A stretch of 18,474 nucleotides of DNA from CAISDH01 sp964398805 (GCA_964398805.1 CAYNNI010000029.1:1-18474), one strand, 5' to 3'; positions 1 to 6,904 are shown, counted from the first letter of the stretch. Notes: generated by a model not told the origin, from the sequence alone. Numbers and translations are program-made.

Positions 1-98
1 TATGGAATCTCACTGCGCGTTTGGGGCTCTTTCTCAAATCTGATGTAAACTTTCTGGCTTTCATGTCCAGAAGCGCCACAAAGCACATAGAATCGCAT
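1..98 (-). CDS. Partial small protein of unknown function (runs off left edge)
   Basis: An open frame on the minus strand begins with ATG at 98 and stays open to the window edge, giving 32 residues that start MRFYVLCGASGHESQK and continue with VYIRFEKEPQ. An AT-rich TATA-like element centred near 127 lies about 28 bases upstream of the ATG, the spacing expected for a leaderless archaeal transcript, which supports a real gene. I do not recognise the family. Base composition is more AT-rich than the core of the window, as for the gene at the right edge. The C-terminus is outside the window, so length and function cannot be judged; a chance open frame is possible at this size. Confidence 0.45.
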   Translation of the reverse strand, partial: MRFYVLCGASGHESQKVYIRFEKEPQTRSEIP

Positions 99-122
99 AT
101 CATCAGATTTTTCTATGATTTC

Positions 123-130
123 AATATATT
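123..130 (-). promoter_or_regulatory. TATA-like element for the left-edge gene
   Basis: The minus strand reads AATATATT, centred about 28 bases upstream of the ATG at 98. A second AT stretch (TTTAATATAA on the minus strand, 133-142) lies just upstream. Placement fits a leaderless mRNA, but the whole stretch is AT-rich, so the exact box is uncertain. Confidence 0.35.
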
Positions 131-174
131 CTTATATTAAACCATATCCTGGTGCTGTGGTCTCATCTAATGGT

Positions 175-246
175 AGCCCCGAGAGGGAGTTGGACCCTCG
201 ACCTACTGATTACAAGTCAGTCGCTCTACCACTGAGCTACCGGGGC
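175..246 (-). tRNA. tRNA-Thr (anticodon UGU)
   Basis: The reverse complement folds as a complete 72-nt cloverleaf: acceptor GCCCCGG paired with TCGGGGC (one G-U pair next to the T stem), D arm GCTC-AGTGGTA-GAGC, anticodon arm ACTGA-CTTGTAA-TCAGT with anticodon TGT, a 5-nt variable loop, and T arm GAGGG-TCCAACT-CCCTC. The discriminator base is T73, as is common in archaeal tRNA-Thr, and CCA is not encoded. The T loop reads TCC where nearly all elongator tRNAs have TTC, so the base at conserved position 55 is C (genome position 193). All stems are intact, so a functional gene is likely. A TATA box at 271-278 lies upstream. Confidence 0.93.
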
Positions 247-270
247 ACGTTTTTCCTTTTCGTTGCAAAG

Positions 271-278
271 TATAAAAC
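271..278. promoter_or_regulatory. TATA box between tRNA-Thr and the exonuclease gene, possibly bidirectional
   Basis: The sequence tataaaac is centred about 28 bases upstream of the mature tRNA 5' end (246) on the minus strand. On the plus strand it is a good TATA box (aaagtataaaac) that would start transcription near 300, giving a leader of about 25 bases before the exonuclease ATG at 325. It is the only clear TATA element in this 78-base gap, so both divergent genes may use it. Confidence 0.6.
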
Positions 279-324
279 TCTGCTTATGCTCTTCCTTTTT
301 AACTTACGCAGCAAACTCTTGCCT

Positions 325-873
325 ATGGCGAGAGAGCGCTACATATCCGTTGACTTCGAGGGCTCCGGCCCGATACCCGGCGAGTACAGCATGCTCTCCG
401 TGGGCGCATGTGTCGTCGGCGATGTGAAGAAAAGGTTCTACGCCGAATTGAAGCCGCTGAACAGCAGGTACGTTGCGGAGGCGCTGAGGGTGTGCAGGCT
501 TTCTATGAGCAGGCTGAAGCGCGACGGGAAGGAGCCGCGGAAGGCGATGGACGCATTCGCGAGGTGGGTGGCGCGCGTGTCGGAAGGGCTCACGCCGATA
601 TTCTGCTCATGGAGCACCGCCGACTGGCTATTCGTAAAGTGGTATCTGGTCCGCTTCGGGCATCCGAAGACCTTCAGCCACAGCGGCCTGGAGATGAAAT
701 CTTACTACGCTGGCATGATGAACGTGGGGTTCGGCAGGGCGACCAAGAGGCACCTGCCCAGGGAGCTCATGCCCAGGAAGCACACGCACAACGCGCTCGA
801 TGACGCTATCGAGCAGGCGGAGCTCTACGAGAAGATGTTCAGGCTCAATGCGAGGATGCACGCCAGGCGCTGA
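325..873 (+). CDS. DEDDh-family 3'-5' exonuclease (DnaQ/RNase T-like)
   Basis: A 182-residue protein with the complete DEDDh exonuclease signature. Motif I is VDFEG with D10 and E12, motif II has D100 in STADWLF, and motif III is HTHNALDDA with H155 and D160. This superfamily removes 3' nucleotides from DNA or RNA using two metal ions; the protein is a stand-alone domain of usual size with no polymerase or helicase attached. Whether it trims RNA (oligoribonuclease or RNase T style) or proofreads DNA cannot be told from sequence. The frame is open further upstream, but earlier ATGs are at 115, before the tRNA, and at 286, before the predicted transcription start near 300; ATG 325 places the first beta strand of motif I near the N-terminus, as usual. 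Its stop lies 4 bases from the stop of the convergent flippase gene. Confidence 0.85.
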   Translation: MARERYISVDFEGSGPIPGEYSMLSVGACVVGDVKKRFYAELKPLNSRYVAEALRVCRLSMSRLKRDGKEPRKAMDAFARWVARVSEGLTPIFCSWSTADWLFVKWYLVRFGHPKTFSHSGLEMKSYYAGMMNVGFGRATKRHLPRELMPRKHTHNALDDAIEQAELYEKMFRLNARMHARR

Positions 874-877
874 CGCG

Positions 878-2440
878 CTATCTTACGAACTTCGACGTAT
901 ACGCAAGGACTGCGAGGAGAAGCGCTGATGCGGGCCCGAGCCTGCCAGCGAACTTGCGCAGGAACAGCACGTTCCTTGCGGTTATCCCGCCCAGAGCCGC
1001 GGAGAGCGCAGGGTAGGCGAGGAGCACTATCAGGAAGTTCGCTAGAAGCGCAGTATGCTCCCCGTAGCCCAGAGAGCGCATCAGCGCAATTGAGACCAGC
1101 GTGGTGATGAGCGCCGCCATAGCTACCGCTAGGATCTTGCGGTACTGCAGGGTAAGCCCGAAATCCCTCGCGAGCGAGATGCCGTAAAGCAAGGCCAGGA
1201 GCACAGGCGAGACCACGAACAGGGACAGGAGTATTCCGGCAACGCCGATCAGCGGAGTGAGCAGGAGCAGGAGTGCGAAGCTCACGCCTATAGCTACCAG
1301 CTGGTAGCGCATGAAGCGGCGCGCGTAGCCGTACGCGAGCATGAGATTGCCGGAGTACGCGCTGAATATGCCGAGGGTCACGCCAAGGGCGATCACGACG
1401 AAGTATGCTGGGGCAAGGGAGTAGCTGCTGGAGAACAGCATGTAGGTGAACGGCCTTGCGCTCGCAACGAGGTAGGCGAGGGCAGGGAGCACGAAGAGGA
1501 AGGAGTAGTACACGCTGTTAGCGTATATGTTCTGGATGCGCTTCGAGAGCCTGGCGCGGTCCAGGGCCCTGGAGAACGCAGAGAGCATGATGAAAGTGCT
1601 CGAGACCGTGACTACCTGGAACGCGGTGCCGAGCTTGAACGCAACGCCGTAGTTGCCGACTATGCCCTCGCTTGCGACCGCGCCGAGGAACAGGACAGCA
1701 AAGTTTGTAAGACCCATCGTGGATATGTCCGACGCGAATACCGGCAGCGAAAAGCGGAGTATCTCCCTTATCACCTTCCTGGAGATGCCGGCAGCTATGC
1801 TGCCCACCGCCTTCCTCAGGTAGAATGCCTCCGAGACCGTGCCGGCAAGGAAGCCCGCGAGCATGCCCGCTACTGCGCCGGCGATGCCGTAGCCCGCGAA
1901 AAGCAGGATTGCCACGGCGGCGAGCTGCGTCGCGGAATAGAGAAGGTCGCTCACGGCAGCGTCCTTAGCCCTGCCGAGGCCTACCAGCGCGGAGAGGCCG
2001 AGGTTGAAGAGCACCGTGAGTATTATCATCAAGGATGCTATCTGGAGCGGCAGGGCAAAGCGGGAATCGTGGTATATCATTGTCGCGACGCTGCCGCCGA
2101 AGACGAATGCAAGCGCGGTTATGGCAAGCCCCGAGATGCTGCCTATGACGTACGCGTTGCACAGCAGGCTGCGCAGCCTGCGCCTGTTCCTGATGCTCTG
2201 GGGCAGCATGCGCCTCAGCGCGGATCCGAAGCTCAGGTTGCCCCCGAAGCCGAGAAGGGTGGTGAAGGATATGGCGATGATGAATATGCCGAAGTCCGCG
2301 GGGCCGAGGAGCCTTGCGGGCAGGATGAGCGTAACGAAAGAGATGAGGGAACTGACAAGCTGCGCGCCCACGTATATGCCCGCGCTCTTCGCGGTCTCTA
2401 TCCCGAACTCCTCAAGCTCGGCCTCTTTGTTTCCGGCCAT
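878..2440 (-). CDS. Polytopic flippase, Wzx/MATE-like polysaccharide transporter
   Basis: A 520-residue, very hydrophobic protein with about 12-14 predicted membrane segments. Near the N-terminus it has ARLLGPADFG (residues 42-51), the typical first-helix loop of oligosaccharide flippases of the Wzx/RfbX (PST) branch of the MOP superfamily, and the length is normal for that group. Such proteins turn lipid-linked sugars or other lipid-linked precursors across the cytoplasmic membrane for surface glycan or glycoprotein assembly. The substrate cannot be deduced. The ATG lies 3 bases after the stop of the upstream tryptophanyl-tRNA synthetase gene, and its ribosome binding site sits inside that gene, so the two are co-transcribed. 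No glycosyltransferases are adjacent. The 3' end faces the exonuclease gene with a 4-base gap and no visible terminator. Confidence 0.85.
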   Translation of the reverse strand: MAGNKEAELEEFGIETAKSAGIYVGAQLVSSLISFVTLILPARLLGPADFGIFIIAISFTTLLGFGGNLSFGSALRRMLPQSIRNRRRLRSLLCNAYVIGSISGLAITALAFVFGGSVATMIYHDSRFALPLQIASLMIILTVLFNLGLSALVGLGRAKDAAVSDLLYSATQLAAVAILLFAGYGIAGAVAGMLAGFLAGTVSEAFYLRKAVGSIAAGISRKVIREILRFSLPVFASDISTMGLTNFAVLFLGAVASEGIVGNYGVAFKLGTAFQVVTVSSTFIMLSAFSRALDRARLSKRIQNIYANSVYYSFLFVLPALAYLVASARPFTYMLFSSSYSLAPAYFVVIALGVTLGIFSAYSGNLMLAYGYARRFMRYQLVAIGVSFALLLLLTPLIGVAGILLSLFVVSPVLLALLYGISLARDFGLTLQYRKILAVAMAALITTLVSIALMRSLGYGEHTALLANFLIVLLAYPALSAALGGITARNVLFLRKFAGRLGPASALLLAVLAYTSKFVR

Positions 2441-2443
2441 GGA

Positions 2444-3562
2444 CTAGCTCCTTAGCATGAAGTCTTCAAGCTTCTCCTTCGCGAGCTCCTTCTTCATCCT
2501 GTGCTTCCTGAGGAACTCGTTCACGCGCTTCGTGAGGTCGGCCTTGTGCTCGCCCGCCAATATCTTTCCCGTCCTCTCGGCGTCCAATATCTGGGCGAGC
2601 TTCTTGTCATCCGGCTCGAAGAAGTACCTGTAGTACTGGCACACTACGCACGCGTCGGGGTTGCCGCCGTATTTCCTCTGCAGCTCCGCGGTCGCCTGCT
2701 GGCCCGTGAATGCGCGGCCTATCTTCTTCGAGACCATCTTGGGCGTGTCGCTCAGGTATATCGCGTCGTTCGGGTCGCTCGCAGACATCTTGGGCGCACC
2801 GCTCAGCCCCGGCAGGAACTTGGAATGGATTATCGACGGCTTGAAGTAGCCGAGCTTCTCTATTGCGTCGCGGGCCACGCGGAAGTGCACGTCCTGGTCT
2901 ATCGCAAGCGGAATTAGGCACGGCACGTTGCGTCCGGCCTCGACAGACTTGAGGAACGCGGGCACCGCCTGCATGCTGGTGTAGAAGATGGTGCCTATGT
3001 TGGTCTCGTTCGTGAAGCCGAACGCGTCCTTGACCGTGGAGAAGGTTATGTGCTTGGCAACGCGCACAGCCTGCTTGTAGAGCGTGCTGGCGTAGCTGGT
3101 GTTGAAGAATATCTTGGTCCTTGCGGGCTTGAAGCCGAGCGCCGCGATGTTCAGCGCGTCGTCTATCGCGAGCTCGTGGATGCCCTCGAGCGTGAGGCCC
3201 TTCTTCGCGAGGAACTTCTCCTCGTCAGGTATCTGTATTAGCACCTCCGCGTGGAACTTCTCCTGGAGCCATTTGAGCATGACGAACGGGAGCAGGTGCC
3301 CGATGTGCATCGAGCCGGAAGGCGCGATGCCGGTGTACAGGTAGAAAGTGTTGCCCTTCTCGTGCTCGTCCAGAAGCCAGTCGAGGTCGCGGTGCGCGTA
3401 GAATATCTTCCTCCTTATCAGGAAGTGCAGCGTGCCGGCGTACTTCGCCATCTTCCTCTCGAGCTCCTCGTCTATCGGCTTGAGGCCGGACATGCGGGCG
3501 AACGCATCGTAGTCCACCTTGCCCTCCACGTCGTATGCGCCCACCTTGAACTGCTCCTGCAT
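2444..3562 (-). CDS. trpS: Tryptophanyl-tRNA synthetase, archaeal/eukaryotic type
   Basis: A class I aminoacyl-tRNA synthetase of 372 residues that charges tRNA-Trp with tryptophan. The nucleotide-binding motif TGIAPSGSMHIGH spans about 77-89 (HIGH at 86-89) and the second signature is KMSAS at 258-262. IDQDVHFRVARD (221-232), DAFGFTNETNIG and the C-terminal block around NPDACVVCQYYRYFF are features shared with archaeal and eukaryotic TrpRS rather than TyrRS. Length is usual for archaeal TrpRS. The ATG at 3562 lies a few bases from the transcription start predicted from the TATA box at 3590-3598, so the mRNA is nearly leaderless. It is the first gene of a two-gene operon with the flippase; no functional link between the two is apparent. 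Confidence 0.95.
   Translation of the reverse strand: MQEQFKVGAYDVEGKVDYDAFARMSGLKPIDEELERKMAKYAGTLHFLIRRKIFYAHRDLDWLLDEHEKGNTFYLYTGIAPSGSMHIGHLLPFVMLKWLQEKFHAEVLIQIPDEEKFLAKKGLTLEGIHELAIDDALNIAALGFKPARTKIFFNTSYASTLYKQAVRVAKHITFSTVKDAFGFTNETNIGTIFYTSMQAVPAFLKSVEAGRNVPCLIPLAIDQDVHFRVARDAIEKLGYFKPSIIHSKFLPGLSGAPKMSASDPNDAIYLSDTPKMVSKKIGRAFTGQQATAELQRKYGGNPDACVVCQYYRYFFEPDDKKLAQILDAERTGKILAGEHKADLTKRVNEFLRKHRMKKELAKEKLEDFMLRS
2448..2453 (-). promoter_or_regulatory. Ribosome binding site for the flippase gene
   Basis: The minus strand reads AAGGAG, 7 bases before the ATG at 2440 and inside the last codons of the tryptophanyl-tRNA synthetase gene. It fixes the flippase start and indicates translation from a shared mRNA. 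Confidence 0.7.
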
Positions 3563-3589
3563 CGAATCAGGAGTAGTGCCCTGAGAAGG

Positions 3590-3598
3590 CTTTTATGC
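3590..3598 (-). promoter_or_regulatory. TATA box for the trpS-flippase operon
   Basis: The minus strand reads GCATAAAAG, centred about 32 bases upstream of the ATG at 3562. It predicts transcription starting near 3567, a leader of about 5 bases. Confidence 0.65.
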
Positions 3599-3671
3599 GT
3601 TTATCCGCTCTGCAGAGGAATGCGAGGAGAAGGAAGAGCAATAGTTAGCATTTATCATATTACATCGCACC

Positions 3672-3683
3672 AAATATATATAA
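3672..3683 (+). promoter_or_regulatory. Upstream TATA-like element of the ATPase operon
   Basis: The sequence aaatatatataa lies in the 186-base gap between trpS and the ATPase operon. It could drive a second, longer ATPase transcript starting near 3704. The element is nearly symmetric, so its direction is uncertain. Confidence 0.35.
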
Positions 3684-3714
3684 GTTTTGCGAGAGCGCAT
3701 ATGTAATACTCTGC

Positions 3715-3722
3715 TTTAAATA
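3715..3722 (+). promoter_or_regulatory. Proximal TATA box of the A-ATPase operon
   Basis: The sequence tttaaata is centred about 30 bases upstream of ATG 3749, predicting transcription from about 3745 and a leaderless or near-leaderless first gene. No Shine-Dalgarno sequence is visible before that ATG, which agrees. Confidence 0.6.
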
Positions 3723-3748
3723 TCTTGGTCAGCGGAATATGATTGAGT

Positions 3749-4108
3749 ATGAGCGAGATGCAGCACGAAGACTCTACCAAGGGGGAGCAGCACGCCGAGT
3801 CCATAGGCGAGGTCCAGCGTGCGGAGGAGGAGGCCGCAAGGATCATCAGCGCGGCGAAGGAGGAAAAGGAAAGGATGGTCCAGGACGCGAGCGCGAAGGC
3901 GGAGAAGATGCTGGACAATGCCCTTTCCAGGGCGAAGGAGAGGCGCCAGCAGGAGCTGGACAGCGCGATGAGGGAGCTTGAGAAGGAGAAGACGCAGGCG
4001 CTGAAGAGCTCCTCGCGCGAGGCAGCGGAGATAAAGGCGAAGAGGCTCAGCGGGGAGGGCAAGGCGCGCATACTCAAGGAACTGGTATCTTTGATACTCG
4101 GTGCCTAA
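3749..4108 (+). CDS. ahaH: A-type ATP synthase subunit H (peripheral stalk)
   Basis: A 119-residue, highly charged, almost entirely helical protein rich in Glu, Lys, Ala and Arg, with a long coiled-coil pattern from about residue 15 to 105 (for example EEEAARIISAAKEEKERM). It is the first gene of the ATPase operon, where archaea place the subunit H (AhaH) gene. H pairs with subunit E to form the peripheral stalks that hold the catalytic head against rotation. An in-frame TTG lies two codons upstream at 3743, but the proximal TATA box predicts transcription starting about at or after it, so ATG 3749 is preferred. Identity rests on size, coiled coil and operon position, since these stalk proteins have little sequence identity. 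The end overlaps or nearly meets the next gene. Confidence 0.8.
   Translation: MSEMQHEDSTKGEQHAESIGEVQRAEEEAARIISAAKEEKERMVQDASAKAEKMLDNALSRAKERRQQELDSAMRELEKEKTQALKSSSREAAEIKAKRLSGEGKARILKELVSLILGA
4100..4103 (+). promoter_or_regulatory. Ribosome binding site deciding the subunit I start
   Basis: GGTG matches the core of the archaeal GGTGA site and lies 6 bases before ATG 4110. The G of this motif also begins a possible GTG start at 4101; using that codon would remove the binding site, so ATG 4110 is favoured. Confidence 0.45.
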
Positions 4109-4109
4109 G

Positions 4110-5966
4110 ATGCTACACACTGTGCAGATGCAGAAAATAAGGCTAGTCGCATTAGAGGAGGAGAAGTACTACATAATAAGGGAGCTCCAGCGCATGGGCG
4201 TGGTGGACATAAGGAAGAGCAGCCTGGGCCTCGCGGATGACGAGGCGCTTAAGCAGATAGTGGAGGTGTCGGAGCTGCTGGTCAAGTTCAGGAGCGCGCT
4301 CTCGTTCCTCAAGGCGCCCAGAAGGGAGATAAAGCCGGAGCAGCAGCTTCAGCTGCCGGAGCTCCTGGAGAGGTGCAGGTCGATGACGGAGGTCGGGGAG
4401 GTGAACCTGCTCGTCGAGAAGAAGCGCGAGCTCAAGGAGCGCATAAAGGGCACGGAGGACGAGCTCTCGACCGCGTCGCTGTTCGAGGGAATCGACATCG
4501 ACTTCGGCAAGCTGGTGAGCAAGGTGCTCGCCTTCAGGGCGTTCCTTGCCGACCAGAAGACCGCGGCGACGCTCAGGCAGTGGGTCGAGCAGAGGGGCGT
4601 GAGGTGCGAGATGGTCGAGGGCACCCGGGAAAAGAAGTTCATAGTTTTCGTGGCGTTCGACGCCTCGCAGGGAAGCATGATCGAGGAGGCCGTGAGGCAG
4701 CTCAGGCTCAACGAGGTGGACATGACTGACAAGTACCTCGACGCGAAGCCGAGGATGGTGGTAGCCAAGCTGGAGAGGCAGAAGGATGCCGAGGCGAGGG
4801 AGATAGCGGAAACGGACCGCAGGCTGGCGAAGATGGGCGAGGACCACTACATCGAGATCGCGAGCCTCGCGGAGATGCTCGAAGCGGAATACGAGAGGTC
4901 GCGCATAAGCTCGAGCTTCAAGAAGACCGAGCATACGTTCGTGCTCGAGGGCTGGGTGCCCAAGAGCAAGATGGACGAAACGTACAAGCGCATAAAGCGC
5001 GCGACGAAGCAGTCGTTCTACATCGAGGAGATTAACGACAACGAGCTGGCGCCTACGCTGGTCGCAAGGCCGAAGCTCTTCAGCGAGTTCGACTTCCTGA
5101 TGGACTTCTACTCGCTGCCGAGGAGCGATGAGATAGACCCGACGTGGTTCTTCATACTCTCGTTCATGGTGTTCTACGGCCTTATGGTAAGCGACTTCGG
5201 CTACGGCGTGCTCTCGCTCCTGTTCGCGACAGTCATAATAAAGAAGACCAGCCCCGAAGGCCTGATGCACAACGCGGCGCGCGTCTGGCAGATAGCTTCG
5301 ATACCGATAATGGTCTTCGGCCTCGTATCGAACCAGTTCTTCGGCCTGCAGTTCGCGCAGTTCAAGGGCATAATGCTCGTGGACTGGGCGGACATACCGA
5401 GCCTGCTCGTGATAACGATACTGATGGGCGTGTCACAGGTCTGCATAGGCCTGGCCCTGGGATTCGTGAACAAGTTCAGGCACGGCGAGAAGCTGCTTGC
5501 GCTGAGCAAGCTCACCTCAATAGCGGCGCTGCTCGCGGGGACGCTCTCCATGGTGGGCTACCTGTTCGGGGTAATGACAGGCTTTGCATACCCCAGCATG
5601 ATAGTGGCGATCGCGGCCACGGTCGTGACGCTGGCGACGAGCGGCATAGAGGCCAGCGAGTTCACCAACCTGATAGCGCACCCGCTCAGCTACGCGCGTA
5701 TATTCGGCTTCGGCCTTGCAAGCATAATGATCGCGTCCCTCATAGACAAGGGCTTCACCCCTACGCTCAGCCATGGTGTACTCACGTTCGTGGCGCTCAC
5801 GGCAATCTTTATAATACTTCACGCGTTCAACATGCTATTGTCGATATTCGAGGGCATACTGCAGGCGACAAGGCTGAACTTCGTCGAGTTCTTCTCGAAG
5901 TTCTACAAGGGCGGCGGGGTCAAGTTCGCGCCCTACCGCTTCGAGAGGCATTACACTAAAGATTAG
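4110..5966 (+). CDS. atpI: A-type ATP synthase subunit I (membrane stator, subunit a)
   Basis: A 618-residue subunit that forms the ion half-channels and the stator at the rotor ring. The N-terminal half, to about residue 325, is soluble and charged with coiled-coil stretches and contains EGWVPK, typical of the family; it joins the peripheral stalks. The C-terminal half has seven or eight membrane helices starting at DEIDPTWFFILSFMVFYGLM, followed by VSDFGYG. HPLSYARIFGFGLAS carries the essential arginine (R530), which works with the rotor-ring glutamate in ion transfer. Length is usual for archaeal and Thermus subunit I. A GTG start at 4101 would add three residues and overlap gene H by 8 bases. 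The stop is 8 bases before the TTG of subunit K. Confidence 0.95.
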   Translation: MLHTVQMQKIRLVALEEEKYYIIRELQRMGVVDIRKSSLGLADDEALKQIVEVSELLVKFRSALSFLKAPRREIKPEQQLQLPELLERCRSMTEVGEVNLLVEKKRELKERIKGTEDELSTASLFEGIDIDFGKLVSKVLAFRAFLADQKTAATLRQWVEQRGVRCEMVEGTREKKFIVFVAFDASQGSMIEEAVRQLRLNEVDMTDKYLDAKPRMVVAKLERQKDAEAREIAETDRRLAKMGEDHYIEIASLAEMLEAEYERSRISSSFKKTEHTFVLEGWVPKSKMDETYKRIKRATKQSFYIEEINDNELAPTLVARPKLFSEFDFLMDFYSLPRSDEIDPTWFFILSFMVFYGLMVSDFGYGVLSLLFATVIIKKTSPEGLMHNAARVWQIASIPIMVFGLVSNQFFGLQFAQFKGIMLVDWADIPSLLVITILMGVSQVCIGLALGFVNKFRHGEKLLALSKLTSIAALLAGTLSMVGYLFGVMTGFAYPSMIVAIAATVVTLATSGIEASEFTNLIAHPLSYARIFGFGLASIMIASLIDKGFTPTLSHGVLTFVALTAIFIILHAFNMLLSIFEGILQATRLNFVEFFSKFYKGGGVKFAPYRFERHYTKD

Positions 5967-5970
5967 GTGA
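5965..5970 (+). promoter_or_regulatory. Ribosome binding site for the subunit K TTG start
   Basis: AGGTGA overlaps the stop of subunit I and lies 4 bases before TTG 5975. It is the strongest binding-site match in the ATPase operon and supports use of the weak TTG codon. Confidence 0.7.
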
Positions 5971-5974
5971 TAAC

Positions 5975-6220
5975 TTGGCTATAGCAAATCTGGGAATCTC
6001 GACGGCGCTAGCGGCGTTCGCCGCAGGCGTGGCCGTGGTCGGCGGTGCATTGGGCGCCGGCATGGCCGAGGCCGCAGTTGGAAGCGCAGGGATCGGCCTG
6101 CTCGCGGAGAGGCCGGAGCAGTTGGGAATAGCGTTGCTGTTTCTCGTCATACCGGAAACGCTCGCGATATTAGGCTTCGTCATAGCTACGCTGATACTGC
6201 TTGGCGCAGGGCTCATATGA
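5975..6220 (+). CDS. atpK: A-type ATP synthase subunit K (rotor-ring proteolipid c)
   Basis: An 81-residue protein made almost wholly of two membrane helices (about 10-33 and 51-78) joined by a short polar loop with AERPEQ. Helix 1 is rich in Gly and Ala as needed for tight ring packing. Helix 2 contains FLVIPETLAIL, with E61 as the ion-binding carboxylate that moves past the stator arginine. It is a single hairpin with its own carboxylate, so each monomer should carry one ion, unlike duplicated c subunits that have lost a site. The TTG start is supported by AGGTGA 4 bases upstream and by the absence of an ATG in a suitable place. I cannot tell proton from sodium specificity from the residues visible. 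Confidence 0.93.
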   Translation: MAIANLGISTALAAFAAGVAVVGGALGAGMAEAAVGSAGIGLLAERPEQLGIALLFLVIPETLAILGFVIATLILLGAGLI

Positions 6221-6232
6221 CAGGGTAAGTGC

Positions 6233-6901
6233 ATGCCTTTGGACGAGGTTAAGCAGAGCATCGAGGCAAGCGCGAGGAGCGAAGCCAAGGGCATACACGA
6301 ATCCGCCCAGCAGGAGAGCAAGCGCATACTGGACGAGGCCGCGCAGAAGGCGCGCGAGATCGAGCAGAGCTACGACAAGGAAACGCGCGAGGAGCTCGAG
6401 AGGACAAGGCAGGAGCGGCTCTCGGCGATCGAGCGCGCGGCAAGGGTCAGCAAGCTCGAGGCCGTGGACGCGGCGATAAGGCGCGGGTCCGAGTCGATCA
6501 GGCAGGAGCTCGCGTCAAGGCTGAGGAAGAGCGACGGCTACGCAAGGCTCTTCAAGGAGGCGCTGAAGAGGGCGCAGGAGGTCGCGCCGCTGAAGGACCT
6601 CGTGGTACAGGTCAGCAAGCAGGACGAGCACTTCGTAGCCGGCAGGGGAGCGCAGATAGAGCGCGCGAACATAAGCGGCTGCGTGATCTACTCCAAGGAC
6701 AGGAGCGTCAAGATAGACGCAACACTGGACAGGCTGATCGATTCGTCGCTTGAGGACGCGATGACGGTCATACTGTCCGAGATTATGAAGAAGGGCAACG
6801 CCGCGCCACGGAAGAGTAGCCGGGGCGGCGCCCCGAGGGCCCGCGCAAGGGCCGCAAGGAAGAAGGCAACGAGGCGAGTCACAAAAAGAAGGTCGAGATA
6901 A
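6233..6901 (+). CDS. atpE: A-type ATP synthase subunit E with a basic C-terminal tail
   Basis: A 222-residue peripheral-stalk protein. Residues 1 to about 110 form a long charged coiled coil, the part that pairs with subunit H. Residues about 115-185 form the compact C-terminal head-binding domain (LKDLVVQVSKQD, then IERANISGCVIYSKDRSVKI), whose 'gcviys.d..v.id.tld' pattern is typical of archaeal subunit E. What is unusual is residues 186-222: 17 of 37 are Lys or Arg, none is acidic, with Ala, Gly and Ser between them. Usual E subunits are nearer 185-200 residues and end soon after the head-binding helix. The tail is probably disordered. The gene lies 12 bases after K and 3 bases before C. 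Confidence 0.93.
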   Translation: MPLDEVKQSIEASARSEAKGIHESAQQESKRILDEAAQKAREIEQSYDKETREELERTRQERLSAIERAARVSKLEAVDAAIRRGSESIRQELASRLRKSDGYARLFKEALKRAQEVAPLKDLVVQVSKQDEHFVAGRGAQIERANISGCVIYSKDRSVKIDATLDRLIDSSLEDAMTVILSEIMKKGNAAPRKSSRGGAPRARARAARKKATRRVTKRRSR

Positions 6902-6904
6902 AAC

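Noticed and set aside
115..324. N-terminal extension of the exonuclease frame back to ATG 115
   Set aside because: It would read through the tRNA-Thr gene and adds no recognisable domain; the DEDDh motif I starts properly from ATG 325.
4152..5270. Long antisense open frame (372 codons) opposite ATPase subunit I
   Set aside because: Long minus-strand frames are common opposite GC-rich archaeal genes. The translation is rich in Leu, Arg, His and Glu without any domain, and the plus strand encodes a clear subunit I.
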